Shown one piece after another: positions 32,074 through 40,792 of a DNA stretch of 45,299 nucleotides (position 1 is the stretch's first letter; every line of letters begins with the position of its first letter). Location: NCBI GenBank assembly GCA_014239155.1, contig JAAZZQ010000067.1, positions 1 through 45,299 on the forward strand, in the 5' to 3' direction. The position numbers and the translations under genes are program-made. The notes beneath the pieces were generated by a model. That model saw nothing but the letters and a program-made list of their open reading frames with translations, was not told the DNA's origin and did no database searches. Origin of the DNA: Lachnospiraceae bacterium (lineage in GTDB: Bacteria; Bacillota; Clostridia; Lachnospirales; Lachnospiraceae).

Positions 32074-34539
32074 ATGCAGCAGTTTACAGATAAGGCGAAA
32101 ATGGCGTTACAAAAGGCTGCCAAAGCCGCAAAAGATCTGCATCAAAGTTATATCGGGAGTGAGCATATTCTTGTGGGGCTTGTAAAGGAAAAGACAGGAG
32201 TTGCAGCGAGGGTGCTTGCAGAGAACGGTGTGGATGAGGTGCAGCTTATCAGTATGATTAAAGAGTTGATTGCACCGGAAGGAAATGTTGCAATACTTGA
32301 GCGAGATGGCTATTCCCCGCGAGCTGCAAAGGTGCTTGAGGAGAGTCACCGATTAGCAGAGAAATATAAAAATCAGATGACAGGGACAGAGCACATTCTG
32401 CTTGCAATGCTTAGAGAAGGCGAGAATGTAGGATTAAGGCTTTTAAACACAATTGGCATCAATGTGCAGAAGCTGTATATGGATACATTGATTGCTATGG
32501 GTGAAGATATCAATCAGCATAAAGACGATTTAAATAAAAACCGAAACAAAAAGAAAAGAGATGGAACGACACAGACTCTAAATCAGTATAGCAGAGATTT
32601 GACCTACCTTGCCAAAGAAGGAAAACTAGACCCAGTAGTAGGGCGTGAGACAGAAATTATGCGTGTTGTACAGATTCTGTCAAGGCGCACAAAGAATAAT
32701 CCTTGCTTAATCGGAGAACCCGGTGTGGGTAAGACGGCGATTGCGGAGGGATTAGCGCTTCGGATTGTGAATGGCGAAGTGCCGGATACAGTAAAAAATA
32801 AGCGTGTTGTTACATTAGATCTTGCAGGAATGGTGGCAGGTTCTAAGTACCGCGGAGAATTTGAGGAGCGTATTAAGCGTGTGATTCGAGAAGTTATTGA
32901 CGCAGGTAATATTTATCTTTTTCTCGATGAAATTCACACATTGATTGGAGCTGGCGGCGCAGAGGGTGCAATTGATGCATCCAATATTCTCAAACCATCT
33001 TTGTCAAGAGGAGAGATACAGTTAATTGGTGCTACAACAATCGCAGAGTATCGAAAGTATATTGAGAAGGATGCAGCGTTGGAAAGGCGTTTCCAGCCAG
33101 TGATGGTGGAGGAGCCAACAGAAAGTGAAGCAGTTGAGATTCTAAATGGGGTGGCATACAAATATGAGGAACATCACAAGGTAACCATTACGCAGGAGGC
33201 AATTGAGGCGGCTGTCAAACTCTCAGACCGATATATCAACGACAGAAATCTTCCGGATAAGGCAATTGATTTGATAGACGAAGCTTCCGCCGCAATTCGG
33301 CTCAAGAATATGAACGTGCCTGACAGTTTTAAGGAAATGACAGAGCAGATTAAGAAATATGATTTGCAGATAGAGCGCTCTATTAGAATGGAGGCATACA
33401 CCCAGGCCGCGGAACTGCGCAAGGCACAAGATGAACTGATTAAAAAATATGACAAGGCAGTAAGTAAATACGAGAAAACGCAGGAAGAGAGAAAGCTTGT
33501 TGTAACAGAGAATGACATTGCGGAAGTTGTGGCAAATTGGACCAAGATACCTGTTAAAAAATTAACGCAGAAGGAGAGTGAGCGGTTATTAAAGTTAGAG
33601 TCCATCCTTCATAAACGTGTGATTGGTCAAGAAGAGGCAGTCAGTGCAGTCGCGCAGACGATGAAGCGAGGTCGTGTGGGATTACAAGATCCCAACAGAC
33701 CAATTGGTTCTTTTCTGTTTCTTGGTCCCACAGGTGTAGGAAAGACAGAATTGTCAAAGGCGTTGGCGGAGGCAATGTTTGGCTCTGAAAGTGCACTGAT
33801 ACGTGTAGATATGTCAGAGTATATGGAGTCACATTCTGTATCAAAAATGGTTGGTTCTCCTCCGGGATATGTAGGCTTTGAGGAGGGCGGACAGCTCAGT
33901 GAGAAAGTGCGCAGATCCCCCTATTCAGTAGTGCTGTTTGATGAGATTGAAAAGGCACATCCAGATGTGTTCAACATCTTATTACAGGTGCTTGATGACG
34001 GGCATATCACAGATTCTAAAGGCAGAAAAGTGAGTTTTAAGAACACAATATTAATTATGACATCCAACGCGGGAGCACAGCGAATTGTAGATCCTAAGAA
34101 TCTTGGTTTTGCAGCAAAAAGAGATGCAGAGGCAGACTACAATAAAATGAAAGCTGGTGTTATGGAAGAAGTAAAGCGTCTTTTTAAACCAGAGTTTATC
34201 AACCGAATCGACGAGATTATGGTGTTCCATCCGCTGACCGAACAGGATATGAAGCAGATTGTTACATTGTTGTCTAAAAATCTTTGTGAACGGTGTAAAA
34301 CACAGATGAATATTGACTTATCCTTTACCAATACTTTAAAGGAATATTTGGTGAAAAATCATACAGAACTAAAAATGGGCGCAAGACCGCTTAAACGCGC
34401 GATACAAAATGTAGTGGAAAATGAGCTTGCCACTGCGATTTTGGAAGGAAGGGTCAAGGGAGGAGATATTGTGAGTGCCGGTGTGCGCGGTGACAAGATA
34501 ACTTTTACTGTCAAGGAGCCAAAAGAAACAATATCTTAA
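32074..34539 (+). CDS. clpC: ClpC-type AAA+ protease chaperone
   Basis: This 821-residue unfoldase feeds proteins to ClpP. It has a double Clp N domain (about 1-145), a first AAA+ module with Walker A GEPGVGKT (214-221), a UVR-like middle coiled segment (about 410-455), and a second AAA+ module with GPTGVGKT near residue 553. It ends with the Clp D2-small domain. The KNLGFAAK segment carries the LGF loop that docks on ClpP. The length matches Bacillus ClpC. In Bacillus the gene follows ctsR, mcsA and mcsB; here a GntR gene precedes it and no CtsR operator is seen, so control is different. ATGGAGGC lies before the ATG. Confidence 0.95.
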   Translation: MQQFTDKAKMALQKAAKAAKDLHQSYIGSEHILVGLVKEKTGVAARVLAENGVDEVQLISMIKELIAPEGNVAILERDGYSPRAAKVLEESHRLAEKYKNQMTGTEHILLAMLREGENVGLRLLNTIGINVQKLYMDTLIAMGEDINQHKDDLNKNRNKKKRDGTTQTLNQYSRDLTYLAKEGKLDPVVGRETEIMRVVQILSRRTKNNPCLIGEPGVGKTAIAEGLALRIVNGEVPDTVKNKRVVTLDLAGMVAGSKYRGEFEERIKRVIREVIDAGNIYLFLDEIHTLIGAGGAEGAIDASNILKPSLSRGEIQLIGATTIAEYRKYIEKDAALERRFQPVMVEEPTESEAVEILNGVAYKYEEHHKVTITQEAIEAAVKLSDRYINDRNLPDKAIDLIDEASAAIRLKNMNVPDSFKEMTEQIKKYDLQIERSIRMEAYTQAAELRKAQDELIKKYDKAVSKYEKTQEERKLVVTENDIAEVVANWTKIPVKKLTQKESERLLKLESILHKRVIGQEEAVSAVAQTMKRGRVGLQDPNRPIGSFLFLGPTGVGKTELSKALAEAMFGSESALIRVDMSEYMESHSVSKMVGSPPGYVGFEEGGQLSEKVRRSPYSVVLFDEIEKAHPDVFNILLQVLDDGHITDSKGRKVSFKNTILIMTSNAGAQRIVDPKNLGFAAKRDAEADYNKMKAGVMEEVKRLFKPEFINRIDEIMVFHPLTEQDMKQIVTLLSKNLCERCKTQMNIDLSFTNTLKEYLVKNHTELKMGARPLKRAIQNVVENELATAILEGRVKGGDIVSAGVRGDKITFTVKEPKETIS

Positions 34540-34560
34540 TTTTTAGAAAGATAACAATAA

Positions 34561-34598
34561 TTGTGGAAAAAGAGAAAAATATAGTATATTATTATAAT
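34561..34598 (+). promoter_or_regulatory. Possible promoter for the gene at 34644
   Basis: TTGTGG (34561-34566), an 18-bp spacer and TATATT (34585-34590) fit a promoter; a consensus TATAAT (34593-34598) follows without a well-placed -35. It lies directly after clpC, where no clear terminator is seen. Confidence 0.4.
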
Positions 34599-34643
34599 GT
34601 AATGTACAATTTAATTCTTATAACTTTTAGGAGGACAAATGAA

Positions 34644-35057
34644 ATGGCAGTAATTGATGAATTGCTACGTTCCGAGAGTAACGGAAATATCAGCTTTGGT
34701 AATCACGAGCTGGCAGCAAAGGCAAAGCTTGAGGATTATGAACACGCTGGGGATATGTATAAGGTAAAAACCTTTCAGGCGATGACAAAGTTGGAAAAAA
34801 ATGGTTTGTTTTTGTATGAATCAGTTCCGGGTACCTCCGTTCATGATTTTTGTGAGAGCGAAAGCGGAATCTCTTTTACAGTGGAAGGCAGTCAGGATGC
34901 ACAGATTACCGTAGGCACAGAGGATGACTGTGAGTATGAAGTGATTGTGGCAGGAGAAAGCGCAGGTGTCATGAAGACAAATCTTTCCGGGAAACTCAGC
35001 ATTAGTGTTGAATTGGAAGGCTTCGGTGAAGTTGCGGTGAAAATCATAAAGAAATAG
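34644..35057 (+). CDS. Conserved small protein between clpC and radA
   Basis: This 137-residue acidic protein starts MAVIDELLRSESNGNISFG and seems built of beta strands (for example YEVIVAGESAGVMKTN, KLSISVELEGFGEVAVKII). No signal peptide or membrane helix is present. I recall similar Lachnospiraceae proteins labelled endosialidase in databases, but nothing here supports an enzymatic role: the protein is far too short and has no catalytic motif. TTAGGAGG nine bases upstream supports the ATG at 34644. The function is unknown. A palindromic terminator follows. Confidence 0.75.
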   Translation: MAVIDELLRSESNGNISFGNHELAAKAKLEDYEHAGDMYKVKTFQAMTKLEKNGLFLYESVPGTSVHDFCESESGISFTVEGSQDAQITVGTEDDCEYEVIVAGESAGVMKTNLSGKLSISVELEGFGEVAVKIIKK

Positions 35058-35060
35058 ACA

Positions 35061-35092
35061 AAAGATACCTCCTCAATTGAGGAGGTATCTTT
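35061..35092. terminator. Perfect 32-bp palindromic terminator
   Basis: AAAGATACCTCCTCAA (35061-35076) and its exact complement TTGAGGAGGTATCTTT (35077-35092) form one uninterrupted palindrome. The T run is short. The right arm contains an AGGAGG that would be buried in the RNA stem. Confidence 0.65.
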
Positions 35093-35163
35093 ATGGATGC
35101 ATATAAGCACCTTGAGGAAAAATGTTAGCAAGGAAAGGCTATCTCAATAATAAGGAGGTATTC

Positions 35164-36522
35164 ATGGCGAAAAAAAGTACTACAGTATTTTTCTGTCAGG
35201 AATGCGGACATGAGTCTTCTAAGTGGATGGGACAGTGTCCTGCATGTAAAAAGTGGAATACTTTTGTGGAGGAGAAAGTTAACACGACAAGTAGTGGAAA
35301 GATTACGCCATTTCGAGAGACCGCAAAACCTGTCGAGATTGGTTCTATATCTATGCAGGAAGAAGATCGTATGCATACTGGGATAACAGAGCTGGACCGT
35401 GTACTTGGCGGAGGAATTATGCATGGTTCTCTGACTTTGGTAGGCGGCGATCCGGGGATTGGCAAATCGACTCTGTTGTTGCAGATGTGCAGATTGCTTG
35501 CCAATGCGGGCAGGAAAGTGCTCTATATTTCCGGTGAAGAATCTCTGAAACAGATTAAGCTGCGGGCGGTTCGAATAGGAGAGTTTCAAGATACAATGCT
35601 ATTGTTGTGCGAGACTGACCTTGGTATTGTAGAGGAGACAATACGACACACAGAACCAGAAGTGGTCATTATTGATTCCATACAGACAATGTATCAGGAA
35701 TCAGTTGCGTCTGCGCCGGGAAGTGTCTCGCAGGTAAGGGAAGCGACAAATGTATTTTTGCAGTTGGCAAAAGGAATGGGACCTGCAATCTTTATTGTGG
35801 GGCATGTAACAAAAGAAGGAACTGTGGCTGGACCAAGAGTCTTGGAACATATGGTGGATACTGTTCTGTATTTCGAGGGGGACAGATATGCTTCTTACAG
35901 GATATTGCGTGGTGTAAAGAATCGCTTTGGCTCTACCAATGAAATCGGTGTTTTTGAGATGCGCAAGGAAGGTCTGATTGAGGTGGAAAATCCTTCAGAG
36001 TATATGCTAAGTGGCAAACCGATTGGGGCAAGCGGGTCTGTGGTAGTTTGCTCTGTGGAGGGAACTAGACCAATTTTAATAGAGATTCAGGCATTAGTGT
36101 GCAGGACAAATTTTGGTATACCAAGACGTCAGACAACAGGCACCGACTTTAATCGGGTGAACCTGTTAATGGCAGTTTTGGAAAAAAGATTGGGATTACA
36201 GATTGGAGATTGTGACGCCTATGTAAATATTGCAGGCGGCATGAAAATTAGTGAACCAGCAATCGACTTGGGATTAATTATGGCAATTGTGTCAAGTTTT
36301 AAAAACCGTCCGATTGATGAGAAGACAATTGTGTTTGGCGAAGTAGGACTAAGCGGCGAGGTGCGCGCAGTGAATATGGCACAACAGCGTGTTCAGGAGG
36401 CAAAAAAACTTGGGTATCAAACTGTTATTATGCCACGAGTAAATCTGGAAGGCATGGACAAAGTGGATGGCATTCGTGTGCTTGGCGTTGGCGGTATTAG
36501 CGAAGCAATTGACATGATTTAG
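35164..36522 (+). CDS. radA: DNA repair protein RadA
   Basis: This 452-residue branch-migration ATPase helps recombination intermediates mature. It has a zinc finger with Cys11, Cys14, Cys25 and Cys28, a RecA-like core with Walker A GGDPGIGKST, the RadA-specific KNRFGSTNE motif, and a C-terminal Lon-protease-like domain (GDCDAYVNIAGGMKISEPAID). The ATG at 35164 has AAGGAGG five bases upstream; the frame is open from 35122 but that part is not conserved. In many Clostridia radA sits near clpC, as here. Confidence 0.96.
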   Translation: MAKKSTTVFFCQECGHESSKWMGQCPACKKWNTFVEEKVNTTSSGKITPFRETAKPVEIGSISMQEEDRMHTGITELDRVLGGGIMHGSLTLVGGDPGIGKSTLLLQMCRLLANAGRKVLYISGEESLKQIKLRAVRIGEFQDTMLLLCETDLGIVEETIRHTEPEVVIIDSIQTMYQESVASAPGSVSQVREATNVFLQLAKGMGPAIFIVGHVTKEGTVAGPRVLEHMVDTVLYFEGDRYASYRILRGVKNRFGSTNEIGVFEMRKEGLIEVENPSEYMLSGKPIGASGSVVVCSVEGTRPILIEIQALVCRTNFGIPRRQTTGTDFNRVNLLMAVLEKRLGLQIGDCDAYVNIAGGMKISEPAIDLGLIMAIVSSFKNRPIDEKTIVFGEVGLSGEVRAVNMAQQRVQEAKKLGYQTVIMPRVNLEGMDKVDGIRVLGVGGISEAIDMI

Positions 36523-36598
36523 GAATCGCAGGAAAATAACTGATACATTGCACAGGATATTTTGTTATAGTTTCTTAGTATAATACAGGAGGAGAGAA

Positions 36599-37912
36599 AT
36601 GAAAGCAATCAAAACGTTAATGGAGTTTTTGGATAATAGTGTGACAAGTTATCACGCAGTAGACAACATGAAAAAGAAGCTATCGGAGGAAGGATTTGTG
36701 GAACTCTCCGAGAAAGAGGTATGGCATCTTGAAAAAGGAGGAAATTATTTTGTAATCCGAAATGATTCTTCGCTGATTGCTTTTCGGGTGCCGAAATGTG
36801 ACATAAACGCAATTAAAGGTTGGCATGTGTATGCAGCGCACTCTGATTCTCCTGCATTTAAAATAAAGGAAAATCCTCAAATTGCAAAAGAGGGCGTATA
36901 TGTTAGCATTAATACAGAAAAGTATGGTGCTATGATTTTGTCGACATGGCTTGACAGACCACTTACCATTGCCGGAAGAGTTTGCGTGGAAGATGGGGAT
37001 GAAACTGCAACATATCTTGTTCGGTTAAAAGATAATATCTGTATGATACCAAGTCTTGCGCTTCATATGAACCGTGATATGAATAATGGTGTGACATTCA
37101 GCGCGCAATATGATATGATGCCTCTTCTTTCGATGATTTGTCAGGAGAATAGAGAAAAATCATCGAGAGAACTATTGAACAGAGAGCTTGCAAAAACTTT
37201 GAATGAAATGACTGGCAAAAATTATGATACGCAAGATATTCTGTCTTATGATTTGTATGTAGAGAATTGTGAAAAAGCAGTTTTGGCGGGAGTGAAGGAC
37301 GAATTTATTATGACACCGCGATATGATGATCTTGCATGTGTGTTTGCAGGATTAGAGGGAATTCTTACTGGAAAACCTAACAGTTATATTGACGTGCTTG
37401 CAGTGTTTGACAATGAAGAAGTAGGAAGCCTTACAAGACAGGGGGCAGATTCTACGTTTTTGTGCGATACTCTGGAAACCATTACAGAAGGATTAGGGGC
37501 GGACAGAGCGATGTTTCGCCGATGGAATGCGGGCAGTTTTATGCTCAGCGCCGACAATGCACATGCATGTCATCCCAATCAGACAGGAAAGGCAGATCCG
37601 ACCAATAGACCTTATTTGAACCGAGGCCTAGTATTGAAATATCATGGTGGTCAGCAATATGCGACAGATGCTTGTTCTGCAGCATACGTAAAGAAACTTT
37701 GCAAAAGGAATGATATTCCACTTCAAACCTATGCAAATCACTCTGACATTCCGGGCGGTAGAACACTTGGCAATCTTGCGATGGCACAGGTATCTATGCA
37801 GGCTGCGGATATTGGACTACCGCAGCTTGCAATGCACTCTGCCTATGAGACTGCTGGAACTAAAGATATTGGATACCTAATTCATCTTGCGAAATGCTTT
37901 TTTAGCGAATAG
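36599..37912 (+). CDS. M18-family aminopeptidase
   Basis: This 437-residue cytoplasmic metallo-aminopeptidase belongs to the M18 family, which removes N-terminal residues, often acidic ones. The two-zinc site is visible: HVYAAHSDSPAFKI near the N terminus, FDNEEVGSLTRQGA in the middle, and the NHSDIPGGRTLGN block near the end, with SADNAHACHPN between. AGGAGGAG precedes the ATG. Its stop lies 11 bp inside the end of the convergent M56 gene, so the two transcripts overlap with no terminator between them. Confidence 0.92.
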   Translation: MKAIKTLMEFLDNSVTSYHAVDNMKKKLSEEGFVELSEKEVWHLEKGGNYFVIRNDSSLIAFRVPKCDINAIKGWHVYAAHSDSPAFKIKENPQIAKEGVYVSINTEKYGAMILSTWLDRPLTIAGRVCVEDGDETATYLVRLKDNICMIPSLALHMNRDMNNGVTFSAQYDMMPLLSMICQENREKSSRELLNRELAKTLNEMTGKNYDTQDILSYDLYVENCEKAVLAGVKDEFIMTPRYDDLACVFAGLEGILTGKPNSYIDVLAVFDNEEVGSLTRQGADSTFLCDTLETITEGLGADRAMFRRWNAGSFMLSADNAHACHPNQTGKADPTNRPYLNRGLVLKYHGGQQYATDACSAAYVKKLCKRNDIPLQTYANHSDIPGGRTLGNLAMAQVSMQAADIGLPQLAMHSAYETAGTKDIGYLIHLAKCFFSE

Positions 37913-39566
37913 AATGCGACATTCGCTCTATCGTACGGCGGTCGTACACCGCGTCTCCTTCGCGGAATACATTGACAGCGGTTATATCACCGAGGCGGTT
38001 GCGTTCGATAGTAATGTCGACAGCACCATTTTGTTGAGACATATAGCGCCCAAGCATTTTATCAGAGTAGGTACGGATAGTTTCATTTTTGTACAATAGT
38101 GTAGTATCATTATCTTCGTCTTCGCGCACTAATCCCCATTGTTCATACTCTTTGAAAAGTTCCTCGTGGTCGAAGCACAGAGAAAAACTTAGTGCGAATG
38201 CGTTTCGCTCCACATGAAATTGTTCGGAAAGAGCGTCTAAAATCTGTTCTTCTAAAATGTCAGGATCATTAGTAGTATCTGTACGCATAATATGAAAGAT
38301 AAGTTCTTCCGCTTTACTTTCTGCATTTTTACCAAGATGCGCTCCTCTTGTTAAACTTGCACGTACACCCCAACGACAGCTGTCAGATGCGCAGAAGGAA
38401 GTCAGATAGGAGGAGAAGGGAGCTTGTCCGCCAGTTGCAAAAACAACAGAACCGCCCAGCACAAAGCATATAGAAATCAAGAGCAACAATGAGGAAGCCT
38501 TGCGGTACTGCAAAATACTTTGAATGCGTCTCTCAACTTCTGTCTTGGAAAAGGCACTGTAAAGCAGAGTTGGGCGGTTTCCTGTGATAGCCATTGTAAG
38601 AAGGCTAAACGCATAATTTTTTCGGATTTCTTCCTCTTTGTCATATTGGCGAAGCACAGCCTCATCACACGCGAGTTCTAGATCGGAAGCGAGGTATTTA
38701 GACATAATCCAGACCAATGGATTAAACCAGTGCAGGCAGAGTGTGGCAAGCATCACTGTTTTAATCCAGTTGTCTTTTCTGCGGATATGCATCGTTTCAT
38801 GACACAGAATATGTTGCAAAAGCGTTGTATTGTCAAAATCCATACGTGTTGGCAGATAGATTTTGGGTGCAAATAAACCGCACACCAGAGGGGAGGCAAT
38901 TTCATCATTGGTAAATACTAAAATATGCCCCATATTTATTTCGCGAAGCAAAGCGTTGATTGTCTCATTATGTTCTATTAAAAGTGAATTTTTTAACCGC
39001 TTTGTATACTGGTATTTTTGCATTAACAGAATACTTGTAGTGAGAAGCAAACCACCAAAGTACACGAAAATCAAGGAACGATAAACCAGCTTATCGTCAA
39101 AGCCTGTATAGGAAATATTGAGTATATCATCTTCTACTATTGTAGTGGCTGCTTCTGCTTCATGAGGGTTTTCTAATACAGCTGTCTCTGCCATAATTGT
39201 TTCTGATGCAATTACTTCTGATGCAGTTGCTTCTGATACAGCTTTTTCTGATACAGTTGCCTTGGCTGTTCCCGAGGTTGTTGCATCTTGTATTTGAGTA
39301 ATCGTAGGAAGATCCTGGAAAGTATCTATTGTAGTAGCTATTTCATAAAATGGATTTCCAAAAAAATCTGGTACTTTCATACTTAGTGGGCTGCTCAAGG
39401 AAAATGGAATCAACAGACGCAATAAGATAACGCTCCAAAATATTGGAAATACAAATTTTGGAAGTTTATTTTTTAATAGTCCGCGCAGTATGAGAACTGT
39501 GACAATCATAATACTCCCATAGAAAACCATTAGGGGAAAAGGCATATTCATTGTAAAGTTAATCAT
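37902..39566 (-). CDS. BlaR1/MecR1-like M56 membrane metallopeptidase
   Basis: This 554-residue protein has helices at about 5-30, 36-58 and 163-183, then an M56 zinc protease core with HETMH (256-260) and a downstream ELACDEAVL (about 297-305). A further helix (about 365-386) precedes a C-terminal domain of about 165 residues. In BlaR1 the outer domain is a penicillin-binding sensor with SxxK; here the domain is too small and lacks that motif, so the signal is not a beta-lactam in the usual way. The protease would cleave the BlaI-like repressor encoded one base upstream. A Ser/Glu/Ala-rich five-residue repeat (about 101-127) lies in the loop between helices 2 and 3. Confidence 0.85.
   Translation of the reverse strand: MINFTMNMPFPLMVFYGSIMIVTVLILRGLLKNKLPKFVFPIFWSVILLRLLIPFSLSSPLSMKVPDFFGNPFYEIATTIDTFQDLPTITQIQDATTSGTAKATVSEKAVSEATASEVIASETIMAETAVLENPHEAEAATTIVEDDILNISYTGFDDKLVYRSLIFVYFGGLLLTTSILLMQKYQYTKRLKNSLLIEHNETINALLREINMGHILVFTNDEIASPLVCGLFAPKIYLPTRMDFDNTTLLQHILCHETMHIRRKDNWIKTVMLATLCLHWFNPLVWIMSKYLASDLELACDEAVLRQYDKEEEIRKNYAFSLLTMAITGNRPTLLYSAFSKTEVERRIQSILQYRKASSLLLLISICFVLGGSVVFATGGQAPFSSYLTSFCASDSCRWGVRASLTRGAHLGKNAESKAEELIFHIMRTDTTNDPDILEEQILDALSEQFHVERNAFALSFSLCFDHEELFKEYEQWGLVREDEDNDTTLLYKNETIRTYSDKMLGRYMSQQNGAVDITIERNRLGDITAVNVFREGDAVYDRRTIERMSHSIR
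39186..39260 (-). repeat. Five 15-bp tandem repeats inside the M56 gene
   Basis: Units such as TTCTGATGCAATTAC, TTCTGATGCAGTTGC, TTCTGATACAGCTTT and TTCTGATACAGTTGC follow each other directly (plus-strand reading). They code for five-residue units ending in SE or AE in a loop outside the catalytic core. The multiple of three keeps the frame when copies are gained or lost. Confidence 0.75.
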
Positions 39567-39567
39567 A

Positions 39568-39921
39568 TCAATCTGCCTCCTTAATTAATTTTGCCAGTCT
39601 GGCGGCTTCTTCCTCTGATATTCCCCGATTTTTTAGGAATGAGGAGAAAAAGAGTTCACTAGATCCTCCGTACATTTTATCAATGAGCTGTTCCGTTTCG
39701 CTCTGCGCCACTTCCTCACGAGTTACAAGTGCTTTGCAAAGAAATCCGGGTTCTTCGCGTGCAACAGCACCTTTTTCAATACATTTTTTGATAACAGTGT
39801 AGGTCGTATTCTTATTCCAGCCAATGTTGTTAGACAGCACATCCACAATCTCTCTTGCGGACTTCTGTCCCTGTGTCCACAAAACTTCCATCACTTTTAG
39901 TTCAGAATCAAATAACTTCAT
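39568..39921 (-). CDS. BlaI/MecI-family repressor
   Basis: This 117-residue repressor has the family's N-terminal winged helix (LFDSELKVMEVLW, SAREIVDVL, NKNTTYTVIKKCIEKGAV) and a short C-terminal dimerisation part. AGGAGG six bases upstream supports the ATG. Proteolysis by the M56 protein encoded directly downstream would lift repression. Two palindromes upstream are the likely operators, giving autoregulation. No beta-lactamase or penicillin-binding protein gene is adjacent, so the regulated target beyond the pair itself is unknown. Confidence 0.9.
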   Translation of the reverse strand: MKLFDSELKVMEVLWTQGQKSAREIVDVLSNNIGWNKNTTYTVIKKCIEKGAVAREEPGFLCKALVTREEVAQSETEQLIDKMYGGSSELFFSSFLKNRGISEEEAARLAKLIKEAD

Positions 39922-40004
39922 AATTTACCTCCTAACATTGCATCTATCTCTGCATGATTGCAGGCAACATGGTCATATTGCTGTAAGATGTTCTTTTAGA
40001 ATAT

Positions 40005-40055
40005 AGACTATTGAAATAGTCTGCCTTCTAAAAATTAGACTATCATAATAGTCTA
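40005..40055. promoter_or_regulatory. Two palindromic operators of the BlaI-like repressor
   Basis: Palindrome 1 is AGACTATT-GA-AATAGTCT (40005-40022), perfect. Palindrome 2 is TAGACTAT-CATA-ATAGTCTA (40036-40055), also perfect. The centres are 32 bp apart, about three helical turns. The half-site AGACTAT differs from the staphylococcal TACA/TGTA operator core. Confidence 0.8.
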
Positions 40056-40065
40056 TCATTGTCAA
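40037..40065 (-). promoter_or_regulatory. Promoter of the repressor-sensor operon
   Basis: On the minus strand a consensus TTGACA (40060-40065) is followed after 17 bp by TAGTCT (40037-40042). Operator 2 covers the spacer and -10, so repressor binding would block polymerase. Confidence 0.55.
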
Positions 40066-40198
40066 GAGATTATAACTTAAAATTTATTGTTATCCATAAA
40101 ATATTTTGGAATAATACGGTGATAATCTAACTGAATTTGGACAGTAGGTTAAGAACATAAAATGAATAGTTGTCACAACCTAAATCTTTTGTTATTAT

Positions 40199-40330
40199 TT
40201 AGCTATACACACATTTATAATGTATATAAACGATTTCCACAGCCTCTTTTATCTCAGCCAGAGAAAACTCCCGTTTCTGATTTACAAACCGCAAATGCCG
40301 ATGGCATTCATGAATTTTTATAAAGAAAGA
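40199..40330 (-). pseudogene. Possible coding remnant
   Basis: The minus strand between about 40330 and the TAA at 40199-40201 reads as a hydrophilic helical peptide (HECHRHLRFVNQKREF, then SLAEIKEAVEIVYIHYK). Its base composition is richer in GC than its surroundings. There is no ATG in frame and no ribosome binding site. It could be the tail of a decayed gene. Apart from this, a 28-residue plus-strand frame at 40344-40430 without a ribosome binding site, and the regulatory sites listed, I see nothing in 39922-40495. Confidence 0.2.
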
Positions 40331-40407
40331 ATAATTTGATAGAATGTTATATATTATTAAGGAATCAATTGCAGTAAAGGATATTAAGCCAATTAAGAAA
40401 AATGCAG

Positions 40408-40436
40408 TTTACATATTTAAAGTAAGCTAATAAAAT
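40408..40436 (+). promoter_or_regulatory. Possible promoter of the kinase island
   Basis: TTTACA (40408-40413), a 17-bp spacer and TAAAAT (40431-40436) lie about 60 bp upstream of the ATG at 40496. Confidence 0.45.
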
Positions 40437-40495
40437 GCAAGAAAGAAAAAATATAAAACCAACTGATAAAATACCACTTTTAAGAGGAAATTATT

Positions 40496-40762
40496 ATGAG
40501 TAGAAGTTATAAGAAGGTTGCGTGTTGTAAAGATTACAACAGAGGAATGAAAAAGAGTGCCAATAGATATATACGCAGAAATTATTTGTTTGTGCCATCT
40601 GGAATGGCGTATAAAAAATTGTTTTGCTCATGGAATATCTGTGATTATAAATTTTTAAAATCTTTTTCTATTTATAAAAATGAATTTCAAAATTATAGCC
40701 GCAAAAAATATTCTGATAAAGAATTATATAGGATGTGGTATAAAGATTATAAAATGAAATAA
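40496..40762 (+). CDS. Small basic protein paired with the HipA-like kinase
   Basis: This 88-residue protein is strongly basic and aromatic, beginning MSRSYKKVACCKDYNRGMKK and ending RMWYKDYKMK. I recall a family of uncharacterised proteins with the MSRSYKK start and an SWDICDY-like core (here SWNICDYKF) found in mobile elements; this is memory, not a search. No known DNA-binding fold or enzyme motif is visible. AAGAGGAA precedes the ATG. It lies 30 bases before the kinase gene and very probably shares its transcript. It could be a partner, substrate or antitoxin-like neutraliser of the kinase, but nothing in the sequence decides this. The DNA is more AT-rich than the flanking genes. Confidence 0.7.
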   Translation: MSRSYKKVACCKDYNRGMKKSANRYIRRNYLFVPSGMAYKKLFCSWNICDYKFLKSFSIYKNEFQNYSRKKYSDKELYRMWYKDYKMK

Positions 40763-40792
40763 AATTAAAAGTTGGCTTAATGGAGGGGTTAA

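Noticed and set aside
35173-35190. A partial match of the radA start (AGTACTACAG) to the inverted repeat at 10435
   Set aside because: Only 10 bases match, and they lie within a conserved coding region.
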